Below are positions 17,901 through 27,002 of a stretch of DNA of 64,000 nt, piece by piece. The DNA is from a virus. The position numbers and the translations under genes are program-made. The notes below the pieces were generated by a model that searched no databases, was not told the DNA's origin, and saw nothing but the letters and a program-made list of their open reading frames with translations. How positions within the stretch are numbered: position 1 is the first letter of the stretch; each line of letters starts with the position of its first letter. The stretch spans positions 21,482-85,481 of IMG/VR virus record IMGVR_UViG_3300046674_000362, one strand, 5' to 3'.

Positions 17901-20900
17901 GGCCGCACCTTCAGCCTGGGCCGCCGTGTGCTTGAACTTGAAAATGCCGCCGTCCAGCTCGCGGTCGTTGATTACCCGAGTCATTTTGCGGATCAGGTTG
18001 AACGGGCTTGCGGCCAGCTTTTCCTCGGCCGTCGCACCGCCAGCCTTGACTGCCTCGACCGCATCCATGTACTCGTCCTTGTAGCCCAGGATGGTGCTCA
18101 TCGCGTCCGAGCCGATGTCCACCGAGACAGCCACCTCATCGGCATCCGGCACCGAGATATTCAGGCCGTCGGCCTTCACATCCTCGGCGGTCTTGATGAC
18201 GGCAGAGGTTTGCAGCAGGCGGCGCAGAAGGCCCGCATTGGACAGGCCGCCGAACACGCGCACCGGGCGCATGATGCCGACAATGTTTTCTTCCTCGCGC
18301 TCGTCAATGTCGCAGGCGGCCGCCATGAAGGAATCCGCGCCGGTCACGCCGTACATGGAGTTGACTTCACGCTCGCCCAGCGCCAGCGTCAGCATCGCAT
18401 AGACTTCCAGCGGGGAGTTCGTCACCGGGGTCGCGGTCAGCGACAGCACGCCATCGTTGCGCGGCGACAGGCCACGGATGAACCATGCTTTCGCCTGCAT
18501 GTCCATGCCGCGCTGTGACTTGGACGGGTCAGCCAGATACTTCGCGCCCTTGAACTGGGAGCTGGTCATCTTGCTGTTTTTGTAGTTGTGCGCCTCGTCC
18601 AGCACCAGCGAGTCCACGCCCATATCCTCGAAGTAGGGCAGCGCGCCGGACTTCTCGCCGGTATCCTTCACGGCCTTGGATTTGCTGTCGGCGGCGATGT
18701 TGGCCTTCTTCTTATTCGCATCTTCCTCGGCCAGCAGGTAGGCATCATCGTTCTCCGTCAGGTATTGGATGTACGCCTGCATGGTTTCGTCGCGCAGCGG
18801 GATCATCTTGAACGCCTCCAGCGTCATGAAGATTTTGCTGTGACGGTTCTCGCGGATCGCGTTCAGGTCGGCTTTCACCTGGGCGGCGTCGATCTTGTCC
18901 TTGCCGTTCTTGCCCTTGACCAGTCCCACGTACAGGCAATCGGACGTGTCCAGATACGCCTTGCCGCTTTCCTTCTTCCAGTTGGTCAGGGTGGCGTTCG
19001 GCACCACGAAGATGGTCTTGCGCTTGACGCCGATGCTCTGGCAATACTGGGCTGCCGCGAGCGCGGTCAGGGTCTTGCCGAGGCCCACGTCGAAGCCCAG
19101 GACGCCGCCGAAGTTGCGCGAGAACCGGCGCACGGCCGCATACTGGTAGGCGTGCGGGCGGAAGTCCAGCGAATTGAGGTTCGGGATTTCCAGCGGCGAG
19201 CCGTCCGGCTCCTGTACGAAGCGCAGCGCCTCGGGCGAGTTCAGGCGCGCATGGAGGCCCGCTTGCACTTCCTCGTTGGCGCGCGCCCAGGCGTCGAACT
19301 GGGCTTTCGCGCGGTCGGCGATTTCCTTGATGCGGCGGACCAATGCGGCTTCCTTGTCCGGGTCCGCCTCCACATCCACCTGCTTGTTCTGCGTCGTGAT
19401 GTTCTGGTTCTTGAGATAGCCCTTGACGAAGCGCTGCATGGCCTTGTGCGCGGCGGCTTCCTCCTCGGATGCCCACTTGCTCAGCGACGGCTGCTTAATG
19501 TCGAACACGTCGCGGCCCAGTGCGTCCTGGGTCATGAAAATGTCCGGGCTCACGTAGGCGCGCAGGAATTCCAGCTTTTGCAGCATCGTGACGTGCGGCG
19601 TGAACAGGCTGAACGTCATTTGCGACACATCGACCGGGTTCAAGCGGGCCTTGGCCGTCTCGTGCTGGCGCACCAGCTTGGTGCGGATCGCCGGATCGTC
19701 GCACGCTTCCAGCTCGGCGGCGGCCGCCTTCAGGAAGTCGGCATAGATGCCGGTGTAGTAGTCGTTGGCATGGATCACGGCCTTACCGTCGGCCGACACG
19801 CACCATTCCTCGTCGGTGAGCGGGTCGAAGCCCGAGAATGCCGCCTGCATCTTCTCGACCGGCACATAGCCCGATTCGTCCTCGGCTTCGTACTTGACCT
19901 TTTCGTATACCTGGGACGGGGTGAGGGCGATGGTCTGGAGGTCCGGGGCGATCTGGCCCAGCCAGAACGGGGTGAATTCGCCCTTGGTGCGGGCGGTGCG
20001 GATCGACAGCAAGCCATCCTTCACGACCTTGGCGGCGCGGCCGAGGGTCTTGTTGCCGTAGGACTGGACGCGCGCGAGCTGCGCCGACAGGACCGGGTAG
20101 CCGTCCTTGTAGTTGTACGGCTCAACGCTGCTGGCATCCTGCGACAGCCCCATGACGGCCAAGCCCGCGCTGATCGCTTCCCACCAGCTCTGGCGCTCGT
20201 TGTCGGCGAGCTGGTCGAGCGAATTGCGCACGGCCAGCAGCCAGTTCGGGGTGCTCATGTGGCGGCCCTTCAGGTTCTCGTAGGCGATCCAGCGCCCCAC
20301 CTGATCCCACTTGATGCCGTTGTTGACGCAATCCAGCGGGGTCTGCACCTTCTGCCCGATGGCCTGCATTTCCTTGTCCTCGCCCACGTTTGCGTCGAGC
20401 GCGACCCATGCGCCATCCTTCCATTCGAGGGTTTGGCCGTTCGAGTGGATCACGTCGCCGTCGGCGTACACGATAGGGGCGGTTTCGGTCGTGTTCAACA
20501 GCTCCCAGTCGATGTGCGACGCCGGGAAGCGCTTGATGAGCTTCGCGATGTTGCTGATGGTGTCGTTGTTGATGACGGCGGCGACTTCGCCATAGCGGCC
20601 GGTGGTCGTGCCTTCCTCGCCGAGAATGTACTTGCGGCCAGCGCCAACGAAGTATTTGCCGGACAAGAATTCATCCCACAGCACGCGCGCTTCGCCCAGG
20701 ATGGCCGGGTTCTGCTCTTGCAGCTCGGCGATCTTGGTCGCGGCTTCGCGGGAGAACTTGCGGAACACGATCAGGTCGGTGGTCACGTCGGCGGCGGCCG
20801 TCGTGAAAATCGAGTTGGGCAGGCGGTACGCGCCCAGGAATTCGGCCATGAGGCTGGCGCTGGTGCGCAGCTTCGATTCCTTGCTCGACAGGCCGGACAC

Positions 20901-21755
20901 GATGGACTTGGGCACGATGAACGCGGCCAGCCCGTTCGGCTTCAGCTTTTGCAGCGAGCGCAGGATGAAATACTCTTGCAGGTTCGACTTCTGGAACCGC
21001 TTGTCCTTGAGCGGATTGTCGCCGCGCATCGCCAGATCGCCGAACGGCACGTTGGTGACGACGGCATCGTAGATTTCGTCCGGCGTCGCGGCGGCGACTG
21101 CCTCGAACGGGGCCACGGTGGTGCTGACGGTCGGGCCGTCGTTGATCGCGCCATTGATCGCGCCCGAGGTCGCATCCAGCTCTACCTGCGTCATCACGGC
21201 GCTGGCTGGGCGGGTGGCGGTGAACACGCCGGAACCGGCCGACGGATCAAGCACGGTGCCGCCATTGAAGCCCAGCTCTCCCAGCAGGGACCACATGGCC
21301 GAGGCGATGGGCTTCGGGGTGTAATACTCGTAGGGCGAGCCGGTCAGGCCGTTTGCGTCCGTCAGGCCGCCACCGTTGCCGCTGTACTTCGCCAGGATGG
21401 CGCGCTCGTCATCCGTTACCGCGACTTCCCCAGTCTTGATCTTGGCGAGCAAGGCGATGGCGGCATTGTTGTCCTTCTGGCGCTGGCCCAGGGTGCGCTT
21501 TCCTTCCTCGGGGTAGAACCGCTGCGTATCGCTCGCGGGCGTGCCCTTGGTCGGTGCCGGGGTTTGGACGGAGGCCGGGCGCTTGCCCATCGCCTGCATG
21601 ATTTCACGGACGCGGACGCCGATCTTCAGCAGCCGCAGGCGCGACTTGGTATCGTCGCCGAGGGAATCGCGCTCTTTCTTGAGCTTGGCAAACTCGGCCG
21701 CGAGCTTGAAATTGGCAAGTGGATTGCCGGGGGATGTATCGTCAAAGATTCTCAT
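14952..21755 (-). CDS. DarB-like polyvalent protein: N6-adenine methyltransferase plus SNF2-type helicase
   Basis: This 2267-residue protein is the largest gene in view. A methyltransferase region lies near residues 150-260, with the SAM motif LDPSAGSGVF (about 169) and the catalytic-type motif NVPFGD (about 232), an NPPF variant. A superfamily-2/SNF2-like helicase follows: Walker A FDVGLGKT (about 885), DEAH in LVLDEAHNYKN (about 1052), SLTATPVTNSP (about 1110) and arginine-finger motif QRNGRGVRQG (about 1493). The remaining 700 residues are unassigned. The family includes phage P1 DarB and the polyvalent proteins of Iyer and colleagues, thought to be injected with DNA to block type I restriction. 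The NVPF instead of NPP[YF] is worth testing for activity. Confidence 0.85.
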   Translation of the reverse strand: MRIFDDTSPGNPLANFKLAAEFAKLKKERDSLGDDTKSRLRLLKIGVRVREIMQAMGKRPASVQTPAPTKGTPASDTQRFYPEEGKRTLGQRQKDNNAAIALLAKIKTGEVAVTDDERAILAKYSGNGGGLTDANGLTGSPYEYYTPKPIASAMWSLLGELGFNGGTVLDPSAGSGVFTATRPASAVMTQVELDATSGAINGAINDGPTVSTTVAPFEAVAAATPDEIYDAVVTNVPFGDLAMRGDNPLKDKRFQKSNLQEYFILRSLQKLKPNGLAAFIVPKSIVSGLSSKESKLRTSASLMAEFLGAYRLPNSIFTTAAADVTTDLIVFRKFSREAATKIAELQEQNPAILGEARVLWDEFLSGKYFVGAGRKYILGEEGTTTGRYGEVAAVINNDTISNIAKLIKRFPASHIDWELLNTTETAPIVYADGDVIHSNGQTLEWKDGAWVALDANVGEDKEMQAIGQKVQTPLDCVNNGIKWDQVGRWIAYENLKGRHMSTPNWLLAVRNSLDQLADNERQSWWEAISAGLAVMGLSQDASSVEPYNYKDGYPVLSAQLARVQSYGNKTLGRAAKVVKDGLLSIRTARTKGEFTPFWLGQIAPDLQTIALTPSQVYEKVKYEAEDESGYVPVEKMQAAFSGFDPLTDEEWCVSADGKAVIHANDYYTGIYADFLKAAAAELEACDDPAIRTKLVRQHETAKARLNPVDVSQMTFSLFTPHVTMLQKLEFLRAYVSPDIFMTQDALGRDVFDIKQPSLSKWASEEEAAAHKAMQRFVKGYLKNQNITTQNKQVDVEADPDKEAALVRRIKEIADRAKAQFDAWARANEEVQAGLHARLNSPEALRFVQEPDGSPLEIPNLNSLDFRPHAYQYAAVRRFSRNFGGVLGFDVGLGKTLTALAAAQYCQSIGVKRKTIFVVPNATLTNWKKESGKAYLDTSDCLYVGLVKGKNGKDKIDAAQVKADLNAIRENRHSKIFMTLEAFKMIPLRDETMQAYIQYLTENDDAYLLAEEDANKKKANIAADSKSKAVKDTGEKSGALPYFEDMGVDSLVLDEAHNYKNSKMTSSQFKGAKYLADPSKSQRGMDMQAKAWFIRGLSPRNDGVLSLTATPVTNSPLEVYAMLTLALGEREVNSMYGVTGADSFMAAACDIDEREEENIVGIMRPVRVFGGLSNAGLLRRLLQTSAVIKTAEDVKADGLNISVPDADEVAVSVDIGSDAMSTILGYKDEYMDAVEAVKAGGATAEEKLAASPFNLIRKMTRVINDRELDGGIFKFKHTAAQAEGAAKAIAAFNKKNVVEERDYSDPNADPADIKTRVVKDVETGESVTKFLITVRTRAAADGRAVELLSTDFETQDVLLKLLAAQDIEPSVSISPKLAAMIENFRNEAATPRWMGQAKQIIFCDELSLHHKIKLALTQAVGVPASKIKIVNAVSVDTAGMQDVQDGFNADGEDNKYTVVIANKKAEVGINLQKGCQAIHHMTIGWTPDSIHQRNGRGVRQGNPVSKVSVYHYDADGTFDGYKRKLVGIKADWIGSLMNGDSTSIKIEGDMSKEDYELLANAVGDAGAMNRISEEIEQRQKRQKRAAVRVAQLQSLRIIDAQTKWLAKYGEGSAHRPLTGFVEWVKAKLAAANQTRSAIDKLQERLSETEGPILAARLSRQITELESKRKDQLSLLGGLSLDSRGTPVAPSEFGGLTDAMKETAAYANWQKDLGIATRMRDEAAVSFNMRAGDGYSKDDLDAFNAGEAEIVTGSLAVVGSFVDFENKLLVVRKPTRGRGTSLVGFNPADLTDTELLRMTGATFIARGSEEWAATVARAVAADKATIATVGAFTASDLSLYSSLVADVREALDVPIPSAAMTADSFRFKAPYFPFVLDQDAKGGELTDKIRAEQAPLIQSYGKGYRQIILTDLRNVGDGGYATPEAKFKELAVYVVAHKLRVTKADLDAITPGLTIGKALAALDIDEAFKLALPGGVASVKSPDELDTWALNWFRTEQQVAEIDSLEDALGYLYSTYTKTRNKIDDGVERWHLFPESSKYVITSPAYAAISKAVQDGTLASEIMAAPSYSPDFAFYEKNGRALAELLFKETGEYVELVAGADNARSSQELPASARMYVKDWATAAKLTQEYVGAIWSSLRSYAKGYNAKQSLDAAGVDLDGMLKALRRVPGVNSAELGTLDDMKTADRYSASYFYKANEYILLKTTRGSPTHEKIATAGAAGLQGRTFDNVSKAFRLTIKDGEKFSDGKDVASVASLFAHLGLNIKDYLV

Positions 21756-21776
21756 TGAGGGTCCGGTTTAGGGGAT

Positions 21777-21814
21777 AAAAAAACGGGCAGCGCACTCGAA
21801 AGTATGCCGCCCGT
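21777..21814 (-). terminator. Intrinsic terminator between the 720-residue and DarB-like genes
   Basis: On the minus strand ACGGGC and GCCCGT pair across about 26 bases and are followed by seven T residues. It lies between element copy e and the DarB-like start. Confidence 0.7.
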
Positions 21815-21835
21815 CAACCACACCAAAACCGGGGC

Positions 21836-21843
21836 TTTTCCTT
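21836..21843 (-). promoter_or_regulatory. AAGGAAAA variant element (copy e)
   Basis: CGCAAGGAAAAGCCCCGG on the minus strand lies 81 bases before the DarB-like start, but upstream of the terminator-like hairpin. If it is a promoter, the leader contains an attenuator. Confidence 0.4.
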
Positions 21844-21857
21844 GCGGATTTACCCTA

Positions 21858-24020
21858 TCAGCCCATCGCCTTGACCATGTAATCGGTGTACGCCTGAATC
21901 GCTTGGCCCCACAGCGCCAGCACCTCGGCGTCGCCATCGTAGGCCGTGCCCATCGCCTCGATCTTGTCCGCCAGATCATCGGCCCACATATCGGCGTTGC
22001 CGGAAATGACGCTGTTCAGGAACGCCATATCGTTGGCGCGCTGCGGGTTATTGACCGGCTCGGGATCGACGGCGGCAGGCGCGGGCTGGAATGCCTCGGC
22101 CTCAGCCCGCGCAGCAGCGATCGCCTCGGCGGCGGTGCCGTAGGTGCCCACCTCTTGCGAGGGTGAGCCGCTGATGCCGCCAGCAAACGACGCCGACTTT
22201 TTCAGCTTGAACTGCGCTGGGGTGCCAAACACGCGAATGTTGAGGTTGAGCTTACCGCTCTCGCCCTGCACACCCTTAGCCCATTCGTTGCCGCTCACGT
22301 TCTTGAATCCGGCCGCCGTCAGCTCGGCCGATCCAGCATCAGCCACGACAGGCTCAGGCTCGACGGCCGCAGGTATCTTCCAGTCCAGCTCGGGCCATTC
22401 CTCGGCCATCACGTCCGTGACTTCGCGCGCCAGATCGGGGCGGCCGGTGGCTATGTAGGTCGCCAGCTCGGCGCGCTGCTCGCCTGCGGAGTTGAGCACG
22501 CGGTACACGTCGATGCGGCGCAGTTGCGCCAGGGTGTCGGCAGCGATCTTGATGAGGGTGTCCATGCTGGGCTTCTCCTGCTGGGTTGGTTCCGGCACCG
22601 GGGCCGCCGCATTGGCGGCATGCCATGCCTTGCTATAGGCGTCGTATGCGGCTTTCCATGTGTCGCCGCCGATGGTCAGGTTGCGCACCAAGTTCATAAA
22701 TACCGGGTTTTGGCTCGGGGTCGAGGTCATGCCGATGGCGAATCCGGCAGCGCCCAGCTCGGCCGCCGACTTGATGATTTCGTCGGAGGTGATTTGCGCG
22801 GTCAGCTCCGCATCGCGGTTGGTCGCATATTCGATCTTCGCGGCGAGCTGGCGTGAGCGCGCGGACAGGGCAGGGGTCAGATAGCCCGCCTTGCGCTGCT
22901 CGGCCAGCAGCGTAAGCGCCTCCTGATGCCACAAGCCATTGCCGGTGCGAGCGGCGCGCATCGCCAGCACCTCGGCATGATGGTTGGCCGCTGTCAGGGC
23001 GTCGATGATGGCGCTGTAGTCCGCCTCAGTCATACCCTGAATCAGCGCCGTGGGCAGGGTCCATGCCTCATGCGTGAACGGGTCTTGCACGGCCTGCGCA
23101 ATCGCGGCGGCCACCGGGTCCACGGTTGGCTCGGGCAGTGTGGCCATTGCGTCGATTTCGGCGGCCAGCTCGTCCGGGGTCTTGGTCAGATCATCCCTGA
23201 TGCCGTTGATGGTCATGCCGACAACGTTCTTGCCTGCGCCCACCTGCCAGAAATCGAAGCGGGCGATGATGCCATTCTTCGACAGCACGCCGCGCTGCTG
23301 GCCGTCCCAGCCCAGGGCGCGCAGGGCATTGCGCACGTCCACGATGCGGCCGCCAAAGAAAGAGTCAAGGCGGTCTTGCCACTCGATTGCCAGCGCCTCG
23401 CTTTTCAGTACCTTGGCGTAGCCAGTCGGCGAGGTCGGGTCGAACTCGGGCACCGCCTCACCCTTGATCTTGCGGGTGAGCACGAGGACATCGCGCGCGA
23501 CGCCCAGGATGTACAGCGGGTCAGCGCCGATCCTGATGGCGCTTTCGAGCGATTCCTTGCGCTCGCCAAGCTCGCCCTGCAACTGGAAGCCCAGCAGCGG
23601 GTTTGCCGAGTCCATCACCGGCACCGGGGCGGGCACCACTTCAGCTACCGGCAGCAGCTTGGCCGCATCCTCGGTCAGCACCGCGTCATACACGCTTTCA
23701 TCCTCGGGCAGCTCGGCCAGGACGATGCTCGATTCGATGTTATCGACCACGGCGTACATGGTGACGCCCTCGCGCGGCTGCGGCGCGACCGGGAAGGCGA
23801 CGGAGTAGCGCACGGCGCTGGCCGTAAAGCTGACGCCCACCACGATACCGGCGACATACAGGGCGTCGCCCTCGGCGTCGTTCAGGGCTACCCACACGCG
23901 GCCAGCAAGCGAGTTTGCGGACGGCAGGACGGACGCGCTCATAGCGTCGGCGGCCGCCTGATTGATGAGCTTGAAGCCGAGCCAGGAGGTCGGCAGGGTG
24001 GTTTGATTCGTGTCGGTCAT
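21858..24020 (-). CDS. Polyvalent-cassette protein, 720 residues, unknown function
   Basis: The start is taken at the ATG at 24020 (MTDTNQTTLPTSWLGFKL), with AAGGAG at the end of the upstream gene serving as ribosome site. No catalytic motif is recognised. Visible features are a beta-rich N-terminal 110 residues, a section VRNALRALGWDGQQRGVLS near residue 245, a long helical middle, and an Ala/Glu-rich linker. The C-terminal 55 residues (AFLNSVISGNADMWADDLAD and onward) resemble the ends of the 24022-25122 and 27002-29773 products. It is the last gene of the unit, followed by a terminator. A packaging or ejection role of the shared C-terminus is inference. Confidence 0.65.
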   Translation of the reverse strand: MTDTNQTTLPTSWLGFKLINQAAADAMSASVLPSANSLAGRVWVALNDAEGDALYVAGIVVGVSFTASAVRYSVAFPVAPQPREGVTMYAVVDNIESSIVLAELPEDESVYDAVLTEDAAKLLPVAEVVPAPVPVMDSANPLLGFQLQGELGERKESLESAIRIGADPLYILGVARDVLVLTRKIKGEAVPEFDPTSPTGYAKVLKSEALAIEWQDRLDSFFGGRIVDVRNALRALGWDGQQRGVLSKNGIIARFDFWQVGAGKNVVGMTINGIRDDLTKTPDELAAEIDAMATLPEPTVDPVAAAIAQAVQDPFTHEAWTLPTALIQGMTEADYSAIIDALTAANHHAEVLAMRAARTGNGLWHQEALTLLAEQRKAGYLTPALSARSRQLAAKIEYATNRDAELTAQITSDEIIKSAAELGAAGFAIGMTSTPSQNPVFMNLVRNLTIGGDTWKAAYDAYSKAWHAANAAAPVPEPTQQEKPSMDTLIKIAADTLAQLRRIDVYRVLNSAGEQRAELATYIATGRPDLAREVTDVMAEEWPELDWKIPAAVEPEPVVADAGSAELTAAGFKNVSGNEWAKGVQGESGKLNLNIRVFGTPAQFKLKKSASFAGGISGSPSQEVGTYGTAAEAIAAARAEAEAFQPAPAAVDPEPVNNPQRANDMAFLNSVISGNADMWADDLADKIEAMGTAYDGDAEVLALWGQAIQAYTDYMVKAMG

Positions 24021-24021
24021 G

Positions 24022-25122
24022 TTACTCCTTGAGCGCCGCGTCGGCCTGGGCAATGGCATAGGCCGCATACGCCTCTACGGCGGATTTGAACAGCGCGAGC
24101 ATATCGGCATTGTCGGCGCTGGCCGCATGGATTTTCCCAAGCTCATCGGCCACGGCCAGATCGGACAGGTCCAGGGTGCCGCCGATCACGGCATTCAGGT
24201 AGGTGCGCGCCTCGGCGTGCTGGTCGGCGACCGGCTCAACCTTGACTTTCTTGGCGATGCCGTAGCCCTTGGACATTTCCGCGAATTGCTTGAGCTTTTC
24301 GGCGACCATGTGCGGGTGCGCCGCCAGCTCGCCGCCCGGCGTGAAGAAATCAAACAGCTTCGCCGCCCACGGCCCGCGAATCTTGTCCATGATCCCGTCT
24401 TTCGCGCCAATGTCGTGCTTCATGTTATTGATGGCGCTGCGCAGGTTCGTGTACTCGTTCGCATACTTGTTGCTGGCCGGGTCAAGGCGCAGCTCGCTCA
24501 TGCGGTCACTGGTGATCGACGCGACCATCTGGCGCAGGGACATTTGCTGACTATCGAACGTCCGGCCCATGCCTGCATACACCATCGCAGCGCGGCCAGT
24601 GTCGCCCATCGCCTCATAGTCCTTCTCGAAGTCCTCGGTAGTCTCGTAAGCGCCCCATTCCAGCTTGCGCTTTTCCGGCTCAGGGGCGTCGTCGCCCAGC
24701 TCGGTCACGATATGGCGCAGGCGGTCCAGATCGCCAAAAAACGTGTCGGCGTTCTCATCCAAGCGGCCGAGAATCTGCGCGCCCTCGCCGATCAGCTCGA
24801 AGGCTTCGGCCGGGCTTACTGCGTCGAGCACCGTTGTCGTCATGTCGTTGTTTTCCAGTTCGTCCATTAAATCGTCCTCGGTCGGGAGAACGGTAATTCC
24901 GTATTTCTCGGACTGGCAAAATCCGTAAAGGTCAGCCGGTTCCAGGCTATCGAATTCGATCAGCGCGCCGCCGCGCCCGGAAATAGAATTCAGCCCGAGA
25001 AAAGCCTTGAAATACTCGATTGCATCGGCGCTGCCGGTATATTCGACGCGGCTTTCCTCGTCATCGCCCCATGTGGCCTGAAACGCCCCGTAGGGCGTGA
25101 CTGCTTTGTAAATCGTGGTCAT
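24022..25122 (-). CDS. Polyvalent-cassette protein, 366 residues, modular
   Basis: The start at 25122 (MTTIYKAVTPYGAFQATWGD) overlaps the stop of the upstream gene (ATGA) and has GGAGAACC before it. Residues about 103-150 (AFELIGEGAQILGRLDENAD, TFFGDLDRLRHIVTELG) match the N-terminus of the 627-residue neighbour (FFAIVGEGAALLKNLDEESS, GFFDDLNRLREILAMLG). The C-terminal 60 residues (YLNAVIGGTLDLSDLAVADE) match the ends of the 720- and 923-residue proteins. It is thus a chimera of modules present in its neighbours. No enzymatic motif is seen. Confidence 0.7.
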   Translation of the reverse strand: MTTIYKAVTPYGAFQATWGDDEESRVEYTGSADAIEYFKAFLGLNSISGRGGALIEFDSLEPADLYGFCQSEKYGITVLPTEDDLMDELENNDMTTTVLDAVSPAEAFELIGEGAQILGRLDENADTFFGDLDRLRHIVTELGDDAPEPEKRKLEWGAYETTEDFEKDYEAMGDTGRAAMVYAGMGRTFDSQQMSLRQMVASITSDRMSELRLDPASNKYANEYTNLRSAINNMKHDIGAKDGIMDKIRGPWAAKLFDFFTPGGELAAHPHMVAEKLKQFAEMSKGYGIAKKVKVEPVADQHAEARTYLNAVIGGTLDLSDLAVADELGKIHAASADNADMLALFKSAVEAYAAYAIAQADAALKE

Positions 25123-27002
25123 TGTAGGTTCTCCACTCCAACTGTCTCGATCAGCTTTTTCTTGGGATCGCCAGAAAAGCCGTCGATGAAATAGCGCCAT
25201 GCGTTTGTGAGGCCCGCGTTGTCGCGGTGTGCGATGGCAAGCAGGGCTCGCACCATGTCGAGGTCGCCGTGGAAGCTGATCGAATCGGGAATCGTCCGCG
25301 CGCCGGTTTCGCTGCGCGTCCCGCCCGTCGAGGCATCCACAAGCAGGAATCCTTTGGCGTTGCGGTTGGTGTCGTACTTACGCAGGACGCCCGAGAACAC
25401 CTTGTACTCGCCGCTGCTGCCGACGTACTGCGCTTTGCCGGTGCGGACCTTCCGAAGCGGGTAGGCGTACAGCATTTCCGCAAACAGCGAATCCTGGTCG
25501 AGCGTGTCGAACCAGTCATCTTTCGTCAGCGGTGCCTTGCCCGCGAGGTAGTCGATGGCACGCCGGTACAGCTCGCCCTCGGTGCGCGCCTGCTCCTGCT
25601 TTTCGCCAATCGCGCCCTTGTGCATGTTCAGCTTCGCATGCATCGCGGGAGTCAGCGGCATGGTGAGATAGCCGGTAATCAGCGCGAACATTTCCGGGTC
25701 TTTCGCCGCGAAAATGGCGGCATCCTTCGGGTTCGCGAGGTACTGGACGCCCATCGACCACACTTCGGTGATGCCATCGCGGTACACCTTGCCGACATAG
25801 GCATCCATGAAGTGATCCTTGTAGGCCACTTCGCGGGTGTCATAGCCCTTGTTGCCGGTCAGGTCGCGCAGGCGGTAGGCTCCCTCGCCCTCGCGGCGCT
25901 TCAGCAGGAAGCCGTTCGAGGCGGCCTTCGCAATCGGATCGTTCTCAAGATGGTGCGCCAGCTCGTGAAACAGCACGGTCTTGTTGAAGCGCGAGCCCAG
26001 GTTAATGACCTTCTCGCCCAGGCGCTCGGTGATGCCGACGGCATTGGCGCGCTTGCCGCCGTCGATGCCGATGCGGATAGCCGATGCCTTGCCGCCTGTC
26101 AGGCGGTAGAACTCGGCCATATCGCGCACCACGTCATCGGGCTTGTAGCCCAGGCGCTTGAGCTTGGCCTTGGCGTTGTCGTCAATGACTTGCTCGCGCG
26201 CCCAGGCGTCCGCCTGCTCGGCCGTGATCGGCGATGCCTCGGCGATCTTGGTGAGGATCGCGCCCCCGGTTTCGTTGAAAATCGCGGCGTGCTTGGCCGC
26301 CCGGTCGGCGTAGAACTTCTGGTGCAGATCGTTCATGCGGGTCCACGCAGCCGTCTGCTCGTCGTCGTACTTCTGCCAGATCGCATCGCGCTGGCGCACC
26401 AACTCGTCAATGTTGGCGCTGTCCGATTCCATCAGCGCCTTGAGCGCAGCTAGGGCGTCCTTGCGCTGGGCGATGACACGCGCGTAGTCGTCGCGCGCCT
26501 TGGCGTATTCCGGGTCGTCTGCCGGGTGCTTCGTCAGCAGCTCATCGGCATCTGCCACCGTCTTGTTCAGTGCCTCCTGCGTGATGCCGTGCTTGACGCC
26601 ACGCCCTGCCAGGGTCGTGAACGCAGCGAGCTTCGCCTCGGGGTCGGCCGGTTTGCGGTTGAGCACGTTCTGGTAGTCCCAAATCTGCTCGGGCAGCATG
26701 GTGCCGCCGCTGCCGATGAGCTGGCCCAGGTCGCTTACCGTCACCAGCTCGAACAGCGCCAGCTCGTCCGGCAGCGCCTTGATGCCAGTTTCGAGGTAGC
26801 TTTTCAGCGCCTTGATCGACGCATCCTTATCCGCCAGGGAGAATTGCAGCGGCTTCACGGCCGACTCATACCCCAGCATGGCGAGGATTTCGCGCAGCCG
26901 GTTGAGGTCGTCAAAGAACCCGGACGATTCCTCGTCCAGATTCTTCAGCAGGGCCGCGCCTTCGCCGACGATGGCGAAGAATTCTTCGTGCCCTGCATCC
27001 AT
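25119..27002 (-). CDS. Polyvalent-cassette protein with a zinc-metalloprotease motif
   Basis: A 627-residue protein whose start overlaps the upstream stop (TAATG). The N-terminal 45 residues form the module shared with the 366-residue neighbour. A coiled-coil-like helical section spans about residues 140-250. A zincin domain carries the HExxH motif in TVLFHELAHHLEND (about residues 346-351), preceded by a beta strand as in gluzincin/metzincin folds. The third zinc ligand is not clear; candidates lie in the following 100 residues (DNAG-type and KGYDTREVAYKDHFMDAY). The target is unknown; host restriction or envelope proteins are possible. Zincin domains are known in phage polyvalent proteins. 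Confidence 0.75.
   Translation of the reverse strand: MDAGHEEFFAIVGEGAALLKNLDEESSGFFDDLNRLREILAMLGYESAVKPLQFSLADKDASIKALKSYLETGIKALPDELALFELVTVSDLGQLIGSGGTMLPEQIWDYQNVLNRKPADPEAKLAAFTTLAGRGVKHGITQEALNKTVADADELLTKHPADDPEYAKARDDYARVIAQRKDALAALKALMESDSANIDELVRQRDAIWQKYDDEQTAAWTRMNDLHQKFYADRAAKHAAIFNETGGAILTKIAEASPITAEQADAWAREQVIDDNAKAKLKRLGYKPDDVVRDMAEFYRLTGGKASAIRIGIDGGKRANAVGITERLGEKVINLGSRFNKTVLFHELAHHLENDPIAKAASNGFLLKRREGEGAYRLRDLTGNKGYDTREVAYKDHFMDAYVGKVYRDGITEVWSMGVQYLANPKDAAIFAAKDPEMFALITGYLTMPLTPAMHAKLNMHKGAIGEKQEQARTEGELYRRAIDYLAGKAPLTKDDWFDTLDQDSLFAEMLYAYPLRKVRTGKAQYVGSSGEYKVFSGVLRKYDTNRNAKGFLLVDASTGGTRSETGARTIPDSISFHGDLDMVRALLAIAHRDNAGLTNAWRYFIDGFSGDPKKKLIETVGVENLQ

Noticed and set aside
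15669-18518. A 949-codon plus-strand open frame opposite the DarB-like gene
   Set aside because: Same reason: antisense frame in GC-rich DNA, full of Arg, His and Leu, with no motif.
18588-21758. A 1056-codon plus-strand open frame opposite the DarB-like gene
   Set aside because: It is a mirror of the strongly biased codon use on the other strand, has no recognisable domain or ribosome site, and the minus frame carries clear motifs.
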